Origin: Thereva unica
Taxonomy: Eukaryota; Arthropoda; Insecta; Diptera; Therevidae
Reading direction: 5' to 3'
DNA: 64,000 bases
Assembly: GCA_949987705.1 (NCBI GenBank)
Contig: OX465284.1
Span: 115,737,163 to 115,801,162, forward strand
In this document: one piece after another, positions 11,400 to 23,339 of the stretch
Layout of the letters: the number at the start of each line of letters is the position of its first letter
Position numbering within the stretch: the first letter of the stretch is position 1
Notes under the pieces: model-generated
Databases searched by the model: none
What the model saw: only the letters and a program-made list of their open reading frames with translations
Told to the model about the DNA's origin: nothing
Made by a program: the position numbers and the translations under genes

Positions 11400-13480
11400 C
11401 CAGCAAAAAAATATAAAAAAAATGTTTTGTTTTTTTGAAAGTTAGAGCTTAAAAATTCCAAAATAAAAATGACTAAGCGTGATTTTTATTTAAAATTAAT
11501 GCAGTTTTAGTGTTAAAACAAAAATACATGTAAACTATAAAATAAAAACAATAAAAATATAAATAAAAAAATAAAAAAACAATATTAAAAATTATTCGTT
11601 CAACTTACTAGATTTTATATTACAATAAGTTAACAACATTCACAAACAAACAAACATTAAACAATATATATATTAGAGATATATATGTATGTATGTATAT
11701 GCATTTAATATATCTGTGTTTAAAGGATATCGTGTGTGCGTTTTTTTTTATCATCAACACATATGCAATTCTATGGCCATCGAATTGATTTTCTTTCTTA
11801 TTTCTGGTTGTATGGGGAATTTCGTTCTACGGTTTTTTTCTTCTCTTCTATATTTTTATTCTATTTTATTTAAATTTATTATTATTTGTTGTTAATAATA
11901 TATATAAGAAGTGTGAGTATGAATTACGTTTCTATGTATATATATATTTAGATATATTTTTTCGTCTGATTTTATATCTTTTTTTTTTGTTTCAATTTAC
12001 CGATTCCGACTTTTGATTGAGCCTTTTATCATGCACTACAAATTGTTGATTTTCTCATACGGGGAGGGTTTTTTTTTATTTTTTTTTAAATTTTGTTTAT
12101 TTATGTTTTAAAAATTATATTTATTTTGTTTACTGTACAAAGGATATTCAAAAAACTTGTTTTACTCATTTGAGGAAATCCAAAAAAAACAACAACACAT
12201 GAACAAAAATAAATATATAATATATATGCAACAACTGGAGTTTATACGAGTATGTTTTTTACTTTTAAGTAAAATATTTATCTAGATACAAGAATAATAA
12301 TTTTTATATATATATATATATCTACATATTTAGTTAAATTTTTTTTTAATATGTATATATATATATATTTTTTTTACGAAAGAAACAACCAAAAACAATA
12401 TTTATATATTTTAATATTAAAGAAATTTTGCAAATATATATTTATTTTTTTTTTTTTATATTATATGGCAAAATATTGGCAAAAAATCTAAGATAAATAT
12501 TAAATATTAAACAACTATATAAAGAAACATCACTAAATTCTCACGTATTAGTATTGAGCACATTTTTGTTATTTTTTTTGTTATTTTTTTATTTTACTTT
12601 TAATTTATTTTTATTTTTTTATTTATTTAGAAATAAACTAGTCTTTCTTTTTTTATATATATTTTTTTTACTGTATTAAAAACTGTAGAGAGATAAAACT
12701 TAAATAATTCTTTTTTTTTATTTTTATTTATTTTACTACCGATTCTTTTTTTACTTTATTACTTATCTCTCTTTGATTCTATAAAATTTGTAAACAACAC
12801 TAAGGATTAATTAATTAAAAAAAATATTAATTTTTAAAAGCACTTATTTATATAAAAAAAATATCACTGAAGGAAAACCACTAATTTAAAAAAAATGCAT
12901 AAATATATACGAAGTCCTTTCTTGTTTGATTATTAAACAAATACGAACACGACTTTATTTTTTTATACTTTTATAATAAGATAGAATTACTACAGCGTTA
13001 TTTTTATTTTTTAATAAAACAGAAATAAAATAGAAAATATTTTATCTCGACCTTTTTTTTGTTAATAATATAATTTCTTTTCGAAATGTTTCTTTTTTCG
13101 ATTTTTCGATTATTCGGATTCGGAAAAAAATATATCAAAGCGAAGAAAATAATCAAGGACAATGACGAACTTGTGTGTGTTTTTTTTTGTTATAAAAATT
13201 TCGTAATTCACGTCGTTTTTTTACTTTATACAATTTTATTTTTTGCACAACAACTTGAATTTGAACTTGTTATTTTTATATTTTATTATTTTCAATATTT
13301 CTTTATCACATTCTTAACTTTCTTCTGTTTTTTTTTTAATATTTTATATAAATATCTTTTTTTGTTATTTGATTTAAATATTTAGGAACACAAAATGTCC
13401 TTTTTTTCCTGGCACACACAAAAAATATAATTTTTTTTCTTCAAAAAAATTTTGTTAGAAGCAGAATTATTTTTGCATGG
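11400..13480. other. 2-kb extremely AT-rich, T-biased block
   Basis: More than four fifths A+T by eye, dominated on the plus strand by T runs, TTTATTTTT-type repeats and TATATA tracts (for example 12308-12322 and 12355-12368). The only sizeable frame (99 aa at 13086-13385) is Phe/Ile/Leu-rich low complexity. The strand bias would fit the 3' UTR of an unseen minus-strand gene, but no coding exon supports this. Confidence 0.6.
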
Positions 13481-16049
13481 TGCTGCCACAGAGCACTGCT
13501 CACACGTTCTGTGTAGTACTTCTGGCCCCACAAGGCCCTCTCGCGTCAAGTATATACAACGAAAATGAAAGGATATTTTACTTGTTTTTATGAAGCAATT
13601 TCGGGAGGGAGGCCAAGAAGAAGAGAGTGTGAGAGAGAGACGAGAATTTTACGTACAAGTAGAGAAAATAAAAGAAAAAAAAACAACATACAACGAAAAT
13701 TTTCCACCCCCTGAAAACCGCCCTCCGGCCCCCCGTTCAAGCCACCCCCTAATCAGATCAAGAAGTATAGAAGAAGATAGTTTCAAAAAGGGATACAAAC
13801 CGAGAATATAATTTTCACTGTGTATTAAAGCCCGTGTCCTGTATATGTGTGTATTCATGCACAAAACCGAAGGATATTTCTTCTATACATATACACACTA
13901 TCCATATATGTAGGTGTGCGCTCTTATCCTCTTTCGGTTAAATGCAAGTTTTCATTACATATTTTGTGTATGCGGCTCCCCTCTCTCTCTCTCTGTCTTT
14001 TCTACATATAGAATGGGGCGAAAGGAAGATTAACAACAGCGGAACAAGCGCTGCTTTTGGGTGACTACGTCGCGCTATTCTTGCACCCTTAGCGCGGATA
14101 TGTATGGCTCCTGCCTGGTGTACAAGAGTGTACTTGTACAAGTACACAGTGGCTATACCAACAGCAGAGCGCTTACAAAATTCTATGACTCAAGTCACAA
14201 CGCCAAGCCAACCTCATCCCCCTATCCTTCTTCTGAGGGGGTGGAATGGGGAATGTATATATTGAGTTTCAGTACGCGGCTATGCTATAAGAGGGTAGTG
14301 CGCATACAATCCCAAACGGATGAGGCATGTGGTGAACTGCCAATTTTCAATATGACGACGGAGTTCTTGCTATCTCTTCTGTTCTTTGTTTTCGTGTGTT
14401 ATGGGGGATGTTCTGACTTTTTGTGTAAACGCCATTTCATTCTGAAGGGGGTTGGTAACGACAGCAGCGCATTCTGGAGGGATTTTCGTGAAACAATTAA
14501 CACAGGGTGGGGATGATTGTTGTTTGTTTTATAGTAAAAATTTAATTTAAACAAATACTTTCTTATAGCTTCTCCTGAATCCAGTTTTGAAATTAATAAC
14601 ACACAGCACAGGTCTGCATGTTTCTTTGTTTGAAAGGGGTTTTTTCATAGGACTTTTTAAATTCGTGGTAAGAGTGTTAATTGCGATATAAAACTATGTA
14701 CAACAAGTCACATTCATCAGATTCATATGTCACAGTGTTTTACAGATTGATATAGATGCAAACTACAGCTAAATGAAAGTTGCCGGAGATAGATGGAGTC
14801 TAGGATATTCGTGACTCTGAAGAAGTAGTAAATAACAGTGATAAGCAAAACAATGCAGCCTAACTGAAGGTTCCCGATATTTTAATGATGAAGAATCGAT
14901 TGTAATTGGAACGCGAGAAGATAGTTCTTTTCAACAGCACGTATACAGCACTATAGCAAAAATCAGGTCAAGCGTACCTGCAAAACGTAGTCTTACAGTA
15001 TTTGAAGCCAAAAATCACCACCTTATTCACATCTTAACTGACACCAACCCCCGTCACCGAATAGTCCATCCATTTAATAAACGAAGCTTCTCGAGTAAAA
15101 ATAAAAAATGGCCTTACAACGGGCGAACACTGGTCGCTTGGGGTTTTAAGGGACTATGATGGCCGTAACCATTTTTAACAGAAACACATACGGCACGAGG
15201 ACATTCAAACATTACCACAAGATTTAAATGATCGAGTACTGAGCTGTACACACGGGCATAAGAGAAACAAGCTCGCCAGTCGTCGGTTTGTTGTATGTGA
15301 AGTGAAGTATATGGTGCGTAGTTTAAAGAGAAATTTTGTTATTAACAGCTTGAAGAAAACAAAACAATCGAAAACAAATAACAAATTTTATTGCAGTGTG
15401 CCGATAAAAAATTCGACAATGAAATGCACTCTTGGATACTAGCTTATGTTCAGCCTAAATGTGACTCTAATCAATGCCTATCAATCCAAGATATAAAGTT
15501 ATGGTGTCAAGAGCTGCATGGCAGCGGGTAGGTTTTCGCCCTGTCGTTCAACAATCTTCTGTGCGTGCTGGGCGTACCTAGTTGTATTTCGACTTATCCT
15601 TATATGGAGGCTCTATGTTGATGGATCTTGCTACCATACGCATGGGACTTTTATGGACTAATTACATTGCGTTTATCGGTTCTGAACTGGCTTTTGAGAT
15701 ACCTCACAGTTTGGTGAAGATGGCCTTGCCAACTTAGGCTTGGATGAAACACCCCGAACGCTGCATTGCCTAACTCTAAGCTGTCCCTTGCTGTGACGAC
15801 TCTTAACGTGGCGACGAAACCGTTTGATTCGCAATAGAAAGGATGTCAGGACCACTTATGTAAGTGCACCACTGCTGAACCTTGCCGGGGGGTTATAGGG
15901 GTGTAGTAACATAGGCCAAGGGAAGTGGCCGCGGTACTCCCGAGTAAAAATAAAACTCGCCTATCTTAGCCATAAACAGGCACATATAGCTTCGAAATGG
16001 CATCCGAAACAGACAGTAAAAAACTAAAAGGAGCAAAATTGGAACTTTA
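13481..16049. other. no convincing gene; 20-bp palindrome
   Basis: It contains a CT microsatellite near 13980-13995 and a perfect 20-bp palindrome at 14128-14147. A 151-aa open frame at 14061-14516 starts on GTG and has no domain or codon pattern to support it. The 15.5-15.95 kb part is GC-richer and may be transposon debris, but I could not identify it. Confidence 0.4.
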
Positions 16050-16710
16050 AAAATCGTATAAGACGAAGAAAGCGGGTAATTATCTTAGATAACATAAGCA
16101 TCGTATCATACCATTAACATACTCAATAGACCGTTTCTCGTTAGATTGCGTAGGTCAAGCAGAATTGGACGTGATTATTACTTAGTTGGGGGACCGCTTG
16201 GAAAACTATACTTTCGCTTGGAATGCTCAATTACGATTACATTGAAGAAGCTGCTACACTAATTTAGAGTTGTTCCTTGGCGTCTACGAAATTTCAAAAG
16301 AGGCGTTCCAGTATATCGCACATCTCTGTTTAAAAGGCAGTATCTAGGGTATCCAAGCTGAACGCTCTGCCAAACCTGAGATCCCAACGCCTCTCAAACA
16401 GGACAGAATGATTTCTGTAGTCTACAAAAGAAGATGTATATCAATGCCAATTATTTTTCAAGTATTTTGACTCATTATTCAAACCTGGTCTGTTGCCGTT
16501 CTGTTCTTGCTAAGTTCTTCTGGGTAATCTCCTACTTTTTCTTCCATAAATGGTTTTAGTTTTCTGAACAAAATAATAAGCTGTGTTCAACAATGTGATT
16601 GGGCTGTAGTTTTTCCAAATCATTAATTCAGATTTTTGGTGGACTGGGACAATTGTGCCTAAAATCCATCATTCTGGAATCTTTCTGCTTCTCCATTGCT
16701 TGTAAATTAG
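16050..16710 (-). mobile_element. RTE-clade LINE reverse transcriptase relic
   Basis: Reading the minus strand across frameshifts gives the RT order of RTE/BovB-like elements: a TIVP-H-K motif, then WKNY-PITLLNTAY, then a KTIYGRK-GDYPEE-like piece and NRTATDQ. Stops and shifts break the frame many times, so it is an old dead copy. The 104-aa open frame at 16628-16942 overlaps its 5' side and is not an independent gene. Confidence 0.6.
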
Positions 16711-17332
16711 ACTTTGTAAGAGTTGTATTGGAATCACTAGAATGAAATTCGGTAAATATGGTACATTTTGATATTTTTGTGCTATAAAAGCATTTTTGAT
16801 CTAATTGCTCACCTGCGATGTTTGTCTTCCGTTTTCTAAAGTAAAACAAACAAGATGTGTTAGCATATTTTTTGTATAAAAAAATACGACCTAGTTTATA
16901 TTTTTCGACAAAACCGCATACTTCCACAAAACCGCATATCATCCGGTGATATCGATTACTAGAATTACCACGAATTTATTGTTTACTACCAAGCAACGAA
17001 AAACTAATCGAACAGAGCATTTTAAACTAATCGCCAAAGTCCGCCATCAATGCAACAATAAATTATAATTAAAATCAAATTCCCGCAGTTTACCGAGAAC
17101 AATTTCAGCAATTTACACCTTCACATTTCATTTCGTTAATACTGACCTCTTTGCGACCACACAACCTGCACAAAATATCCATTACCGGATATGGAGAGGA
17201 AGTACCTGAATAATTTAGCATCAATCAATTAATTAACCTCGCATATGAATTGGTGATTAACCTGGCCGGCCCCCGCCAATTACACTAAATGGAGAGAGAG
17301 AGGGAATCTAATTCGAAGTCCACAAGGCAATT
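16711..17332. other. 5' flank of the gustatory receptor
   Basis: AT-rich DNA without a gene of its own; it should hold the receptor's promoter. A GA run (AGAGAGAGAG) lies at 17292-17301, about 35 bases before the start codon. No TATA box could be chosen with confidence. Confidence 0.4.
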
Positions 17333-18537
17333 ATGGACGTCAGCGGCGGAGTTTTAAAGTTTGTGTTTCGTGCGAATTATGGCCTCGCGAAAATCTTCTG
17401 GCTAGTTCCGTTTACCTATCAACAAAATGGTGTCGTTGCAGAACGGAAGCACTGGGTGGTATACTGCGCAGGATTTACTGGGATTATGCTGATCCTTAGG
17501 ATTGTTTTGTTTTGCGGAAGAAAGGAGAACTATCAATTCGCGTTGGTTGACCAGTCGCTGCCCTTGTGGATTAACTTCAACGAGCGCATCCTTATGGTGG
17601 TTACTGTTGTGTGTTCAGTTATTCTGCAAATTATTAACCGAAGAAAGTCTCAACTTCTGTTTGTGAAATATCTCAAATTCCACAAAGAATTCTTGACTAA
17701 AATCGAGGCAATATTCAATGATAAAATTGTCTACACAGTTTTGTACTCAAGATTTTTTCTCATATTGCTGCAACATGTGTTGATCTTCATCTTAAATATC
17801 ATATCATATCGAACGCACAATCACAACCTCGAATGGGTTTGCAGATTCATAGTCTTTGTGTACTTATTTTATTGTTGCTGTACAATTGTGAACGTCCCTG
17901 CCATTGGAGCCTTCGTACTAATAAGTTTCTTAAAGTATTTAAAGAATGAAATTAATCTAAAACTCCACCAAATTGTTAATGATGACGAAGCCACAATCGA
18001 CCAACAGACCAACTTAATCAACGACCTAAATAAACTAGCAAAGGGATACGAGGAATTGTTTCACATTTCGAAACAATTAAACGAACAATTCCAGTGGCAA
18101 ATTCTGATGTGGTTGTTCTTATCCTTTTTGGATTCTATAACGCGGAGTTATTTCTTCTGCTACGCCCAGAGTTTGTGGCAGTTCATCTACTTAGCCTTGC
18201 CGTTGGCGGAAGTATTCATCTTGTTTTGGACCTTCGATATTCTACTCGATTGCTACAAGGAAGTCTGTTGGATTACTGGGTTTTATTCTTTGTTCAAGTA
18301 CCGAGACGTGCAGGTGGAAAGAGCGGTAAGTTCGTTTCAGTTCAATAGATTCGGAGAAATAATTGTGGGTTTTTGTTACAGATTCATGACTTGATGATGC
18401 AGATTCGAATGGAGGAGATTAAAATAAACATTTGTGATCTTTTTACGCCGAATAAAAATTTCTATTGCGCTGTTGTAACAAGTTCTGTGATGTATATACT
18501 TTTGTTGATTCAGTTTGATATGGCGAAGCAATTGTAG
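17333..18537 (+). CDS. gustatory receptor, 7-TM chemoreceptor (Gr family)
   Basis: Two exons, 17333-18325 and 18382-18537, joined in phase 0 at GT-AG sites (GTAAGT donor, TTACAG acceptor), encode 382 residues, the usual length for insect Grs. Hydrophobic segments are spaced as in a seven-pass receptor: about residues 40-60, 85-100, 135-155, 170-200, 255-275, 280-305, and the C-terminal helix encoded by exon 2. Exon 2 ends with MYILLLIQF, the place and form of the family's TYhhhhhQF signature. A separate last exon for this helix is also typical. Grs are ligand-gated cation channels in chemosensory neuron dendrites; the ligand cannot be read from the sequence. No stop, frameshift or missing segment is seen. 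The start ATG precedes DVSGGVLKF with no earlier in-frame candidate near the conserved part. Confidence 0.92.
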
Positions 18538-18578
18538 ATTAAATAGTTTATTTAAGGTTGAATTTGTTTCAGTGTTTT

Positions 18579-18584
18579 ATTAAA
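18579..18584 (+). terminator. poly(A) signal ATTAAA after the receptor gene
   Basis: ATTAAA lies 42 bases after the receptor's stop codon in an AT-rich context; it is the nearest acceptable polyadenylation hexamer downstream of the coding region. Confidence 0.4.
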
Positions 18585-19036
18585 GTATTTTCAACAAAAT
18601 AGAAAGAAAGGCGATGGACACTTCTTGAACTGCGCTCTTGTACTGCAAGCCGGTCTTGTTAGCATATGTGTTAAGGTCCTAGGGGTCTGAGGCACCGCCG
18701 GAGGCAAGACTTATGGATTGTAATTCGCGTTGCTGGCTGAATGAGGAATCCCAAGAATCGTGATGCTTGTTTGGCGATTTGTACTATGTTTTTATTCCAC
18801 CGGAGATAGTCAGTTAAAGTTATGCCAGAGATTGGAAATCGAGCATATGTGAGTTCGGGTTTAGCTCGACTAGTATCTGGGTTAAATTAGAAATATAACT
18901 GCCACTTTCGTCAAAGCTAAGACGGATTGCATGTGGTGTTAGTGTCAACTTACGGGTTAAGTAGTAAACCAAGGGTAATCTTTGGACTCGACATCATACG
19001 CCAACATCAAAAGGCTCAAATCAAGGCTTACATCAA

Positions 19037-19180
19037 ATATTCGGCCGCTAATCACGTCTTATGCCTCAACCACGATAAGAGCGGCGAGTGGTACCAGAAA
19101 TATTTAATGTATCGGATTAGCGGCGAGCGGCACTTTAGTGTTACCACTCTGCCCCTCATCGCTCACCGCTCGTATCGTGG
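19037..19180. repeat. small imperfect inverted-repeat block
   Basis: CCACGATAAGAGCGGCGAG (19070-19088) pairs with its near complement at 19161-19180 (17 of 19 matches), and GCCGCTAAT (about 19043-19051) pairs with ATTAGCGGC (about 19116-19124). The block is GC-richer than its flanks and abuts a LINE relic, so it is probably a foldback insertion. Confidence 0.4.
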
Positions 19181-19184
19181 CCGA

Positions 19185-19880
19185 AGCTTTATACTCCTTT
19201 CAGACAACCAAGCAGCAATCAGAGCGATAGTTTCGTAGGACCAAGCCTAAATAAATTTGAAATTAGGAGCTTCTGTCGTTGATGACCTGGATATTCCTAA
19301 TTGGGTCACCATTGTTTGGATCACGGTTCATCGATCTGGAACCAGCTATTGCGGCAGTTACAGTTTGGTGAAGAAACTCCTAGTCGATCGAACACTGATG
19401 CAGATTCATACCTGACATGATCAACTCAAAGTGGCTTCTTCCTATGCCGTCTAGTAGCGCGATTGGAGAACGAGGCGCAGTAGTAAGGTTTTGAGGACAC
19501 TAGTTGATTTGATTACTGGATAATACGCCCTGAATTATTATTTATGGAGGATCGGAATGGTGCAGAACCCGATTGGGAATTGTTACAGATTTGTAAGCAT
19601 TGCCTCGAAGTTGATGATTCGGCTCTTCACGCTTCCTTATACATAGGCAATCTGTTGAGCTTGGTCCAGCGGTCTGATCTGTCTATGCTTGAACCAAATA
19701 GCGTCCACGCACCAGAATGCTGACTTCTGTAATCGAACAGACGATGACAGACTTATGCGGTGGTAGCAAAAGAAAGGACAGCGAATTTCTTGTAAAGAGA
19801 GAAAACAAGAAAGAAGTAAATAATCTAGGTTGCAGATGTCGCAAGGAGCCTATCGAAATACGTCCAACGCCAATACGGTA
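19185..19880 (+). mobile_element. LINE RNase H and 3' end relic
   Basis: The plus-strand translation gives FILLSDNQAAIRAI, the typical RNase H strand of jockey/I-type LINEs. It is followed by a WVTIVWI piece and, later, a degenerate LVDLITG-ALNYYLWRIGM segment like the LLTGH...L..G region that precedes the terminal CCHC. Many stops show it is dead. It lies between the receptor and the reductase-like gene and is unrelated to either. Confidence 0.55.
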
Positions 19881-20806
19881 ACTGGAGGTGAGTGAATCTT
19901 GTTTTAAGATTAGATTTAGCGATTTTTGAAGAATTGGAAAGACGAAGAATAATGTTTCTTAGTGGGAATCAAACCCATGGCCATTAGGATGGCAGCTGAG
20001 ACTTACCTAGGATGGCTACCGAAAGAAACATAAGAGGAGTTCTATTCAGTGGCTCGGTCACCCGTCACTGCGCGCTAATTTACAAACTATAGAAAGACTT
20101 TCTCTGCTGTCCTGCAATAGTGGGGAGTGGAATCACATTATTCGGGGCGGGCTTGTTTAACCAAACAACTTTAACTAATCTTTCGGAAGACTGCTGAGTT
20201 TATTGAAGTGATTCTCTCTGTAATTCTGAGTTAATAAGGTTGCTAATAAAATAATCCCTAATTCGGATGATGCAAGGACTCAGGTTACATATTGAAAGCC
20301 AATGTGTCATCAATTTGTTGATTGGGTTCTGGGGCTACAGAGATCAATGGCCATTTTATTTTTTATTCAGTGATGAAGCTCATTAAATCAGCCCATATTT
20401 ATTTTAAAATGAAATCGGAGCTTCTACTATCGTCGGTTGTGTTCGCTAAAAATAAATAATTTGATTAAATTTATTGAAAAAAATTTCAATGATACGATTA
20501 TACCGATCACATGTGGACCCATGGGTTGGCAGACGATGATAGACGCATACATGATTTGACATTTCATTCCGTCGTTAAATTAGTTTTTCCCAGCTGAAGT
20601 TTCATAACGAGTCAAAAGTGTTTGTTCAAAAGTTTTCTCCTCATCACATTTTCCCTTAAATTTGGTAACCATGGAGACGCCTGTCAAATGTCTGCATCCT
20701 CCTACGAGTACATCGTCAGATTCAGTTCCTAACATCATCCATGAAAAACACTTTTCATAAAACATTTTTGTAGTCAAAAATACTTTTTTTTATTAACCAC
20801 CAAAAA
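19881..20806. other. intergenic; tRNA-like segment and 5' flank of next gene
   Basis: On the minus strand around 19965-20030 a GGTAGCCATCC...GGGTTTGATTCCCACT arrangement looks like degenerate A and B boxes of a tRNA-derived SINE. The last 400 bases before 20807 are AT-rich and should hold the promoter of the reductase-like gene; no element was recognised with confidence. Confidence 0.4.
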
Positions 20807-22546
20807 ATGAGCCTAGATCTTTTCCTTTGCGACAATCCTTTCGACATTCCCGACTACAATCTAATTGTATTGGGATCGTCGATTGAGGGCTTAGCGTGTG
20901 CCAAAGCAGCCGCCGAATTCCACGCCAACGTTTGTGTGATATCCAACAGCGAAACGTTTTCGGACCTGCAAGAAGACGCCTTCCTGGAGTTCTTCTATCA
21001 ATCTGTCGAGTGCTATTACCAGAGAAATAATGTAAGCGCTGCAAAAAGGTTTATTATTAAAAAATATAATTCATAATTTCTTTTTAGCACGCTTTTGCGT
21101 ATTCATGGGATGTTGACAGCACCAAAACTCAATACAAATGGACGGAGATTATGGCACCTGTTGGAAAGGCAATGAAGGAGTGGTTGGACATGAGGATAAA
21201 CATGTACTTCCATAGGTATAGAAGGTCAGTGGTTGGTTTGAACTGTTTGAACAAAAGTTGGTCTGTTGCAGGAGAGTTAACTACATCGAGGGAAATGTAA
21301 AGTTCATCAATGATCACAAAATCCAGTTTGACGATGAATCGCACACTATTTTTTGGGGTGATCACTTTCTTATAGCGCCATCCGGAAGTTCTGTGAGGGA
21401 GAATAAATTGCCGGATGATGAGGGAGCAGCGAAATATGGAAATAGAATCTTGGATTTGTTGAAAATGGACGAGTTTACTGGGAAAATTCTTATTGTTGGA
21501 AGTACACGTAAGTATTCGTAATATGTACTATATAAAGGAATAGTAGAAGTATACATATACTCTTTCTGGGGGTTAGTTGTTGTGATACTAACTATATTCT
21601 AATGTAATTTCAAGGTAAAGCCATGCAGCTAGCTGTCATCCTATCATATCTCCTACCAGTAACCCTAATGTCCCGAAATACACCGCTAAAACACTTCGAT
21701 CAAGAAATGATGAACTTCGTAATTCGATATCACGGCATCACGGTTCTAGAAAACTGCATTCTACAATACGTCTCCGAAACCTTCGACAAGAAACTGGTAA
21801 TCCACTACACGCAACTAAGTAAGGTCTGGCGAACTTCAAGTATTTTCGATAAAATCATATTCGTCCCCGAGGATAAACCCAACCTCAAGGGTTACCAAGT
21901 CGAGAATGCAAAAGTCCGCGCCTTCCAAAAACACATTCCAATCGACAGGAACTTCCAAACAAACATCGGCCACATTTACTGCATGGGCAAAGCCTCGTGC
22001 AGTCCACAGAGCACTTCGTTTATGCCAGAACAAAATGGGAAGAATCTAGCGCAGTTTATCTTTTGCAAGAAGAAATGTGTCAACAGCATGGAAGACATTA
22101 CAAGCTTCATCAACGGACGACCGAGTTACTGCTTCATCGGACTGACAGAAGAGAACGCAATCGAGGGCTTCGGCAAGGACAATGTCGATGTTTACCACTC
22201 TTACTTCAGGTCGAACGACGACATTTATAATCTGCCATCATTGCGGCTGTATTTCATGAAGGTTATATGCTTGAGGGATGGAGATCGCAAAATACTGGGG
22301 ATGCATTTCCTGGGGCCTCGTGCTGTTACTGTGATGCAGGGCTATGCAGCCGCTTTTAAGTTAGTCGGTGGGTATAGAGAATGTGACTGCTATACTAATC
22401 GTTTTTTTCGCTTCAGGTGCGGATTAACTATGCAAACGCTTCTCCATCATTGTGGTATATTTCCTACTTGTGCTAGAGAGTTCACTCAGCTTAAGATAAC
22501 GAAGAGAAGTGGAGAGGAGCTGGGTGTCACTGTTTGCTGCAGTTAA
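20807..22546 (+). CDS. thioredoxin reductase-like protein, probable pseudoenzyme with CCS tail
   Basis: Five exons, 20807-21031, 21088-21224, 21272-21507, 21615-22359 and 22417-22546, join in phases 0, 2, 1 and 2 to encode 490 aa, the length of insect thioredoxin reductases. It follows the family end to end: an NLIVLGSSIEGLACAK start (18-33), AYSWDVD (79-85), KILGMHFLGP and a KRSGEELG tail. It closes with Val-Cys-Cys-Ser, like the selenium-free C-terminal redox centre of fly enzymes. The working parts are changed. No Cys occurs between residues 43 and 69, so the CxxxxC disulfide is gone. The FAD site reads GSSIEG. The NADPH site reads GSTRKA (197-202). The FAD-binding GD is GK (324-325). The catalytic His and Glu are Phe463 and Arg468. 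No frame break or stop exists. It may be an expressed non-catalytic or specialised paralogue; activity as a standard reductase is unlikely. Confidence 0.88.
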
Positions 22547-23339
22547 GTTTTTGGAGGATTTGCTTCAAGACTTAGCTTCAAAATTATGAATTCAAAGTCG
22601 TTGTGAAAAAGGACTATATTTCTAGATACTTAATATAATACAAAAGGCGTTTCTAATAATTGGTGAATTCTATAAATATTCTAAAACTCTAAGGTCTCTA
22701 AGGTCTACACTCCTGTACATCATAATTAGTTGGTTCTGTTACAATAGAATCAGCCGAAATCTCGTAAGCAGACTAGTGAGCTTGTGCAAGCGGTACAAGA
22801 GAGATTCGCGCGCGGTACTTTTGGGTCCTATATCTTATCAAAAGGAAGAAAGAATCCATGCTAGTGTCGAAACCAAATAACTAGTTACACTAAATGAATC
22901 CATGCGATTTGCGACTACTGATAGAGTGAAATCGTCCTCTCGAAATATTTGATCATCGTATGACAAAATCTTGCATGATAGAACCAATTTTTTCGGCACA
23001 TTTTTGAATATCAGCGAATATTGAATCAGGCTTCACTAAGTTCCAAGCTAACCTGGAAACCTTAACTTGATTCAATACACGTAGGTAAAACGACATACAC
23101 ATAACCACAATCGTGACTAGCTCTTGTCGAGACCCGCCGTGTCTCAATTCGATGTCCGAGGATACAACCATTAACCTTAGCTGGACGACGCCGACCACAT
23201 TTCGTTATTTACCTCTGGGATGAGTGTTGTTTAAGATGACAACATGAAAGAAGTGGAGATAGAAGAGGTAGAGAGATAATCAACAAAATTATTTCATACC
23301 TGGTAACCTATGGACTAGGCCTACTGGGGATACTATGTA
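22547..23339. other. 3' flank, no gene seen
   Basis: AT-rich DNA following the reductase-like gene. No canonical AATAAA lies close to the stop; AATATAATA near 22632 is the nearest A-rich candidate. No coding frame or repeat was recognised. Confidence 0.4.

Noticed and set aside
13086..13385. 99-aa Phe/Ile-rich frame resembling membrane helices
   Set aside because: It is translation of T-rich low-complexity DNA inside the 11.4-13.5 kb block.
14061..14516. 151-aa open frame on the plus strand
   Set aside because: It starts on GTG, has no domain, mixed composition and no splice partner; a palindrome and repeats fall inside it. Chance frame.
16628..16942. 104-aa minus-strand frame
   Set aside because: Its upstream half lacks any domain and its downstream half runs into the RTE reverse transcriptase relic.
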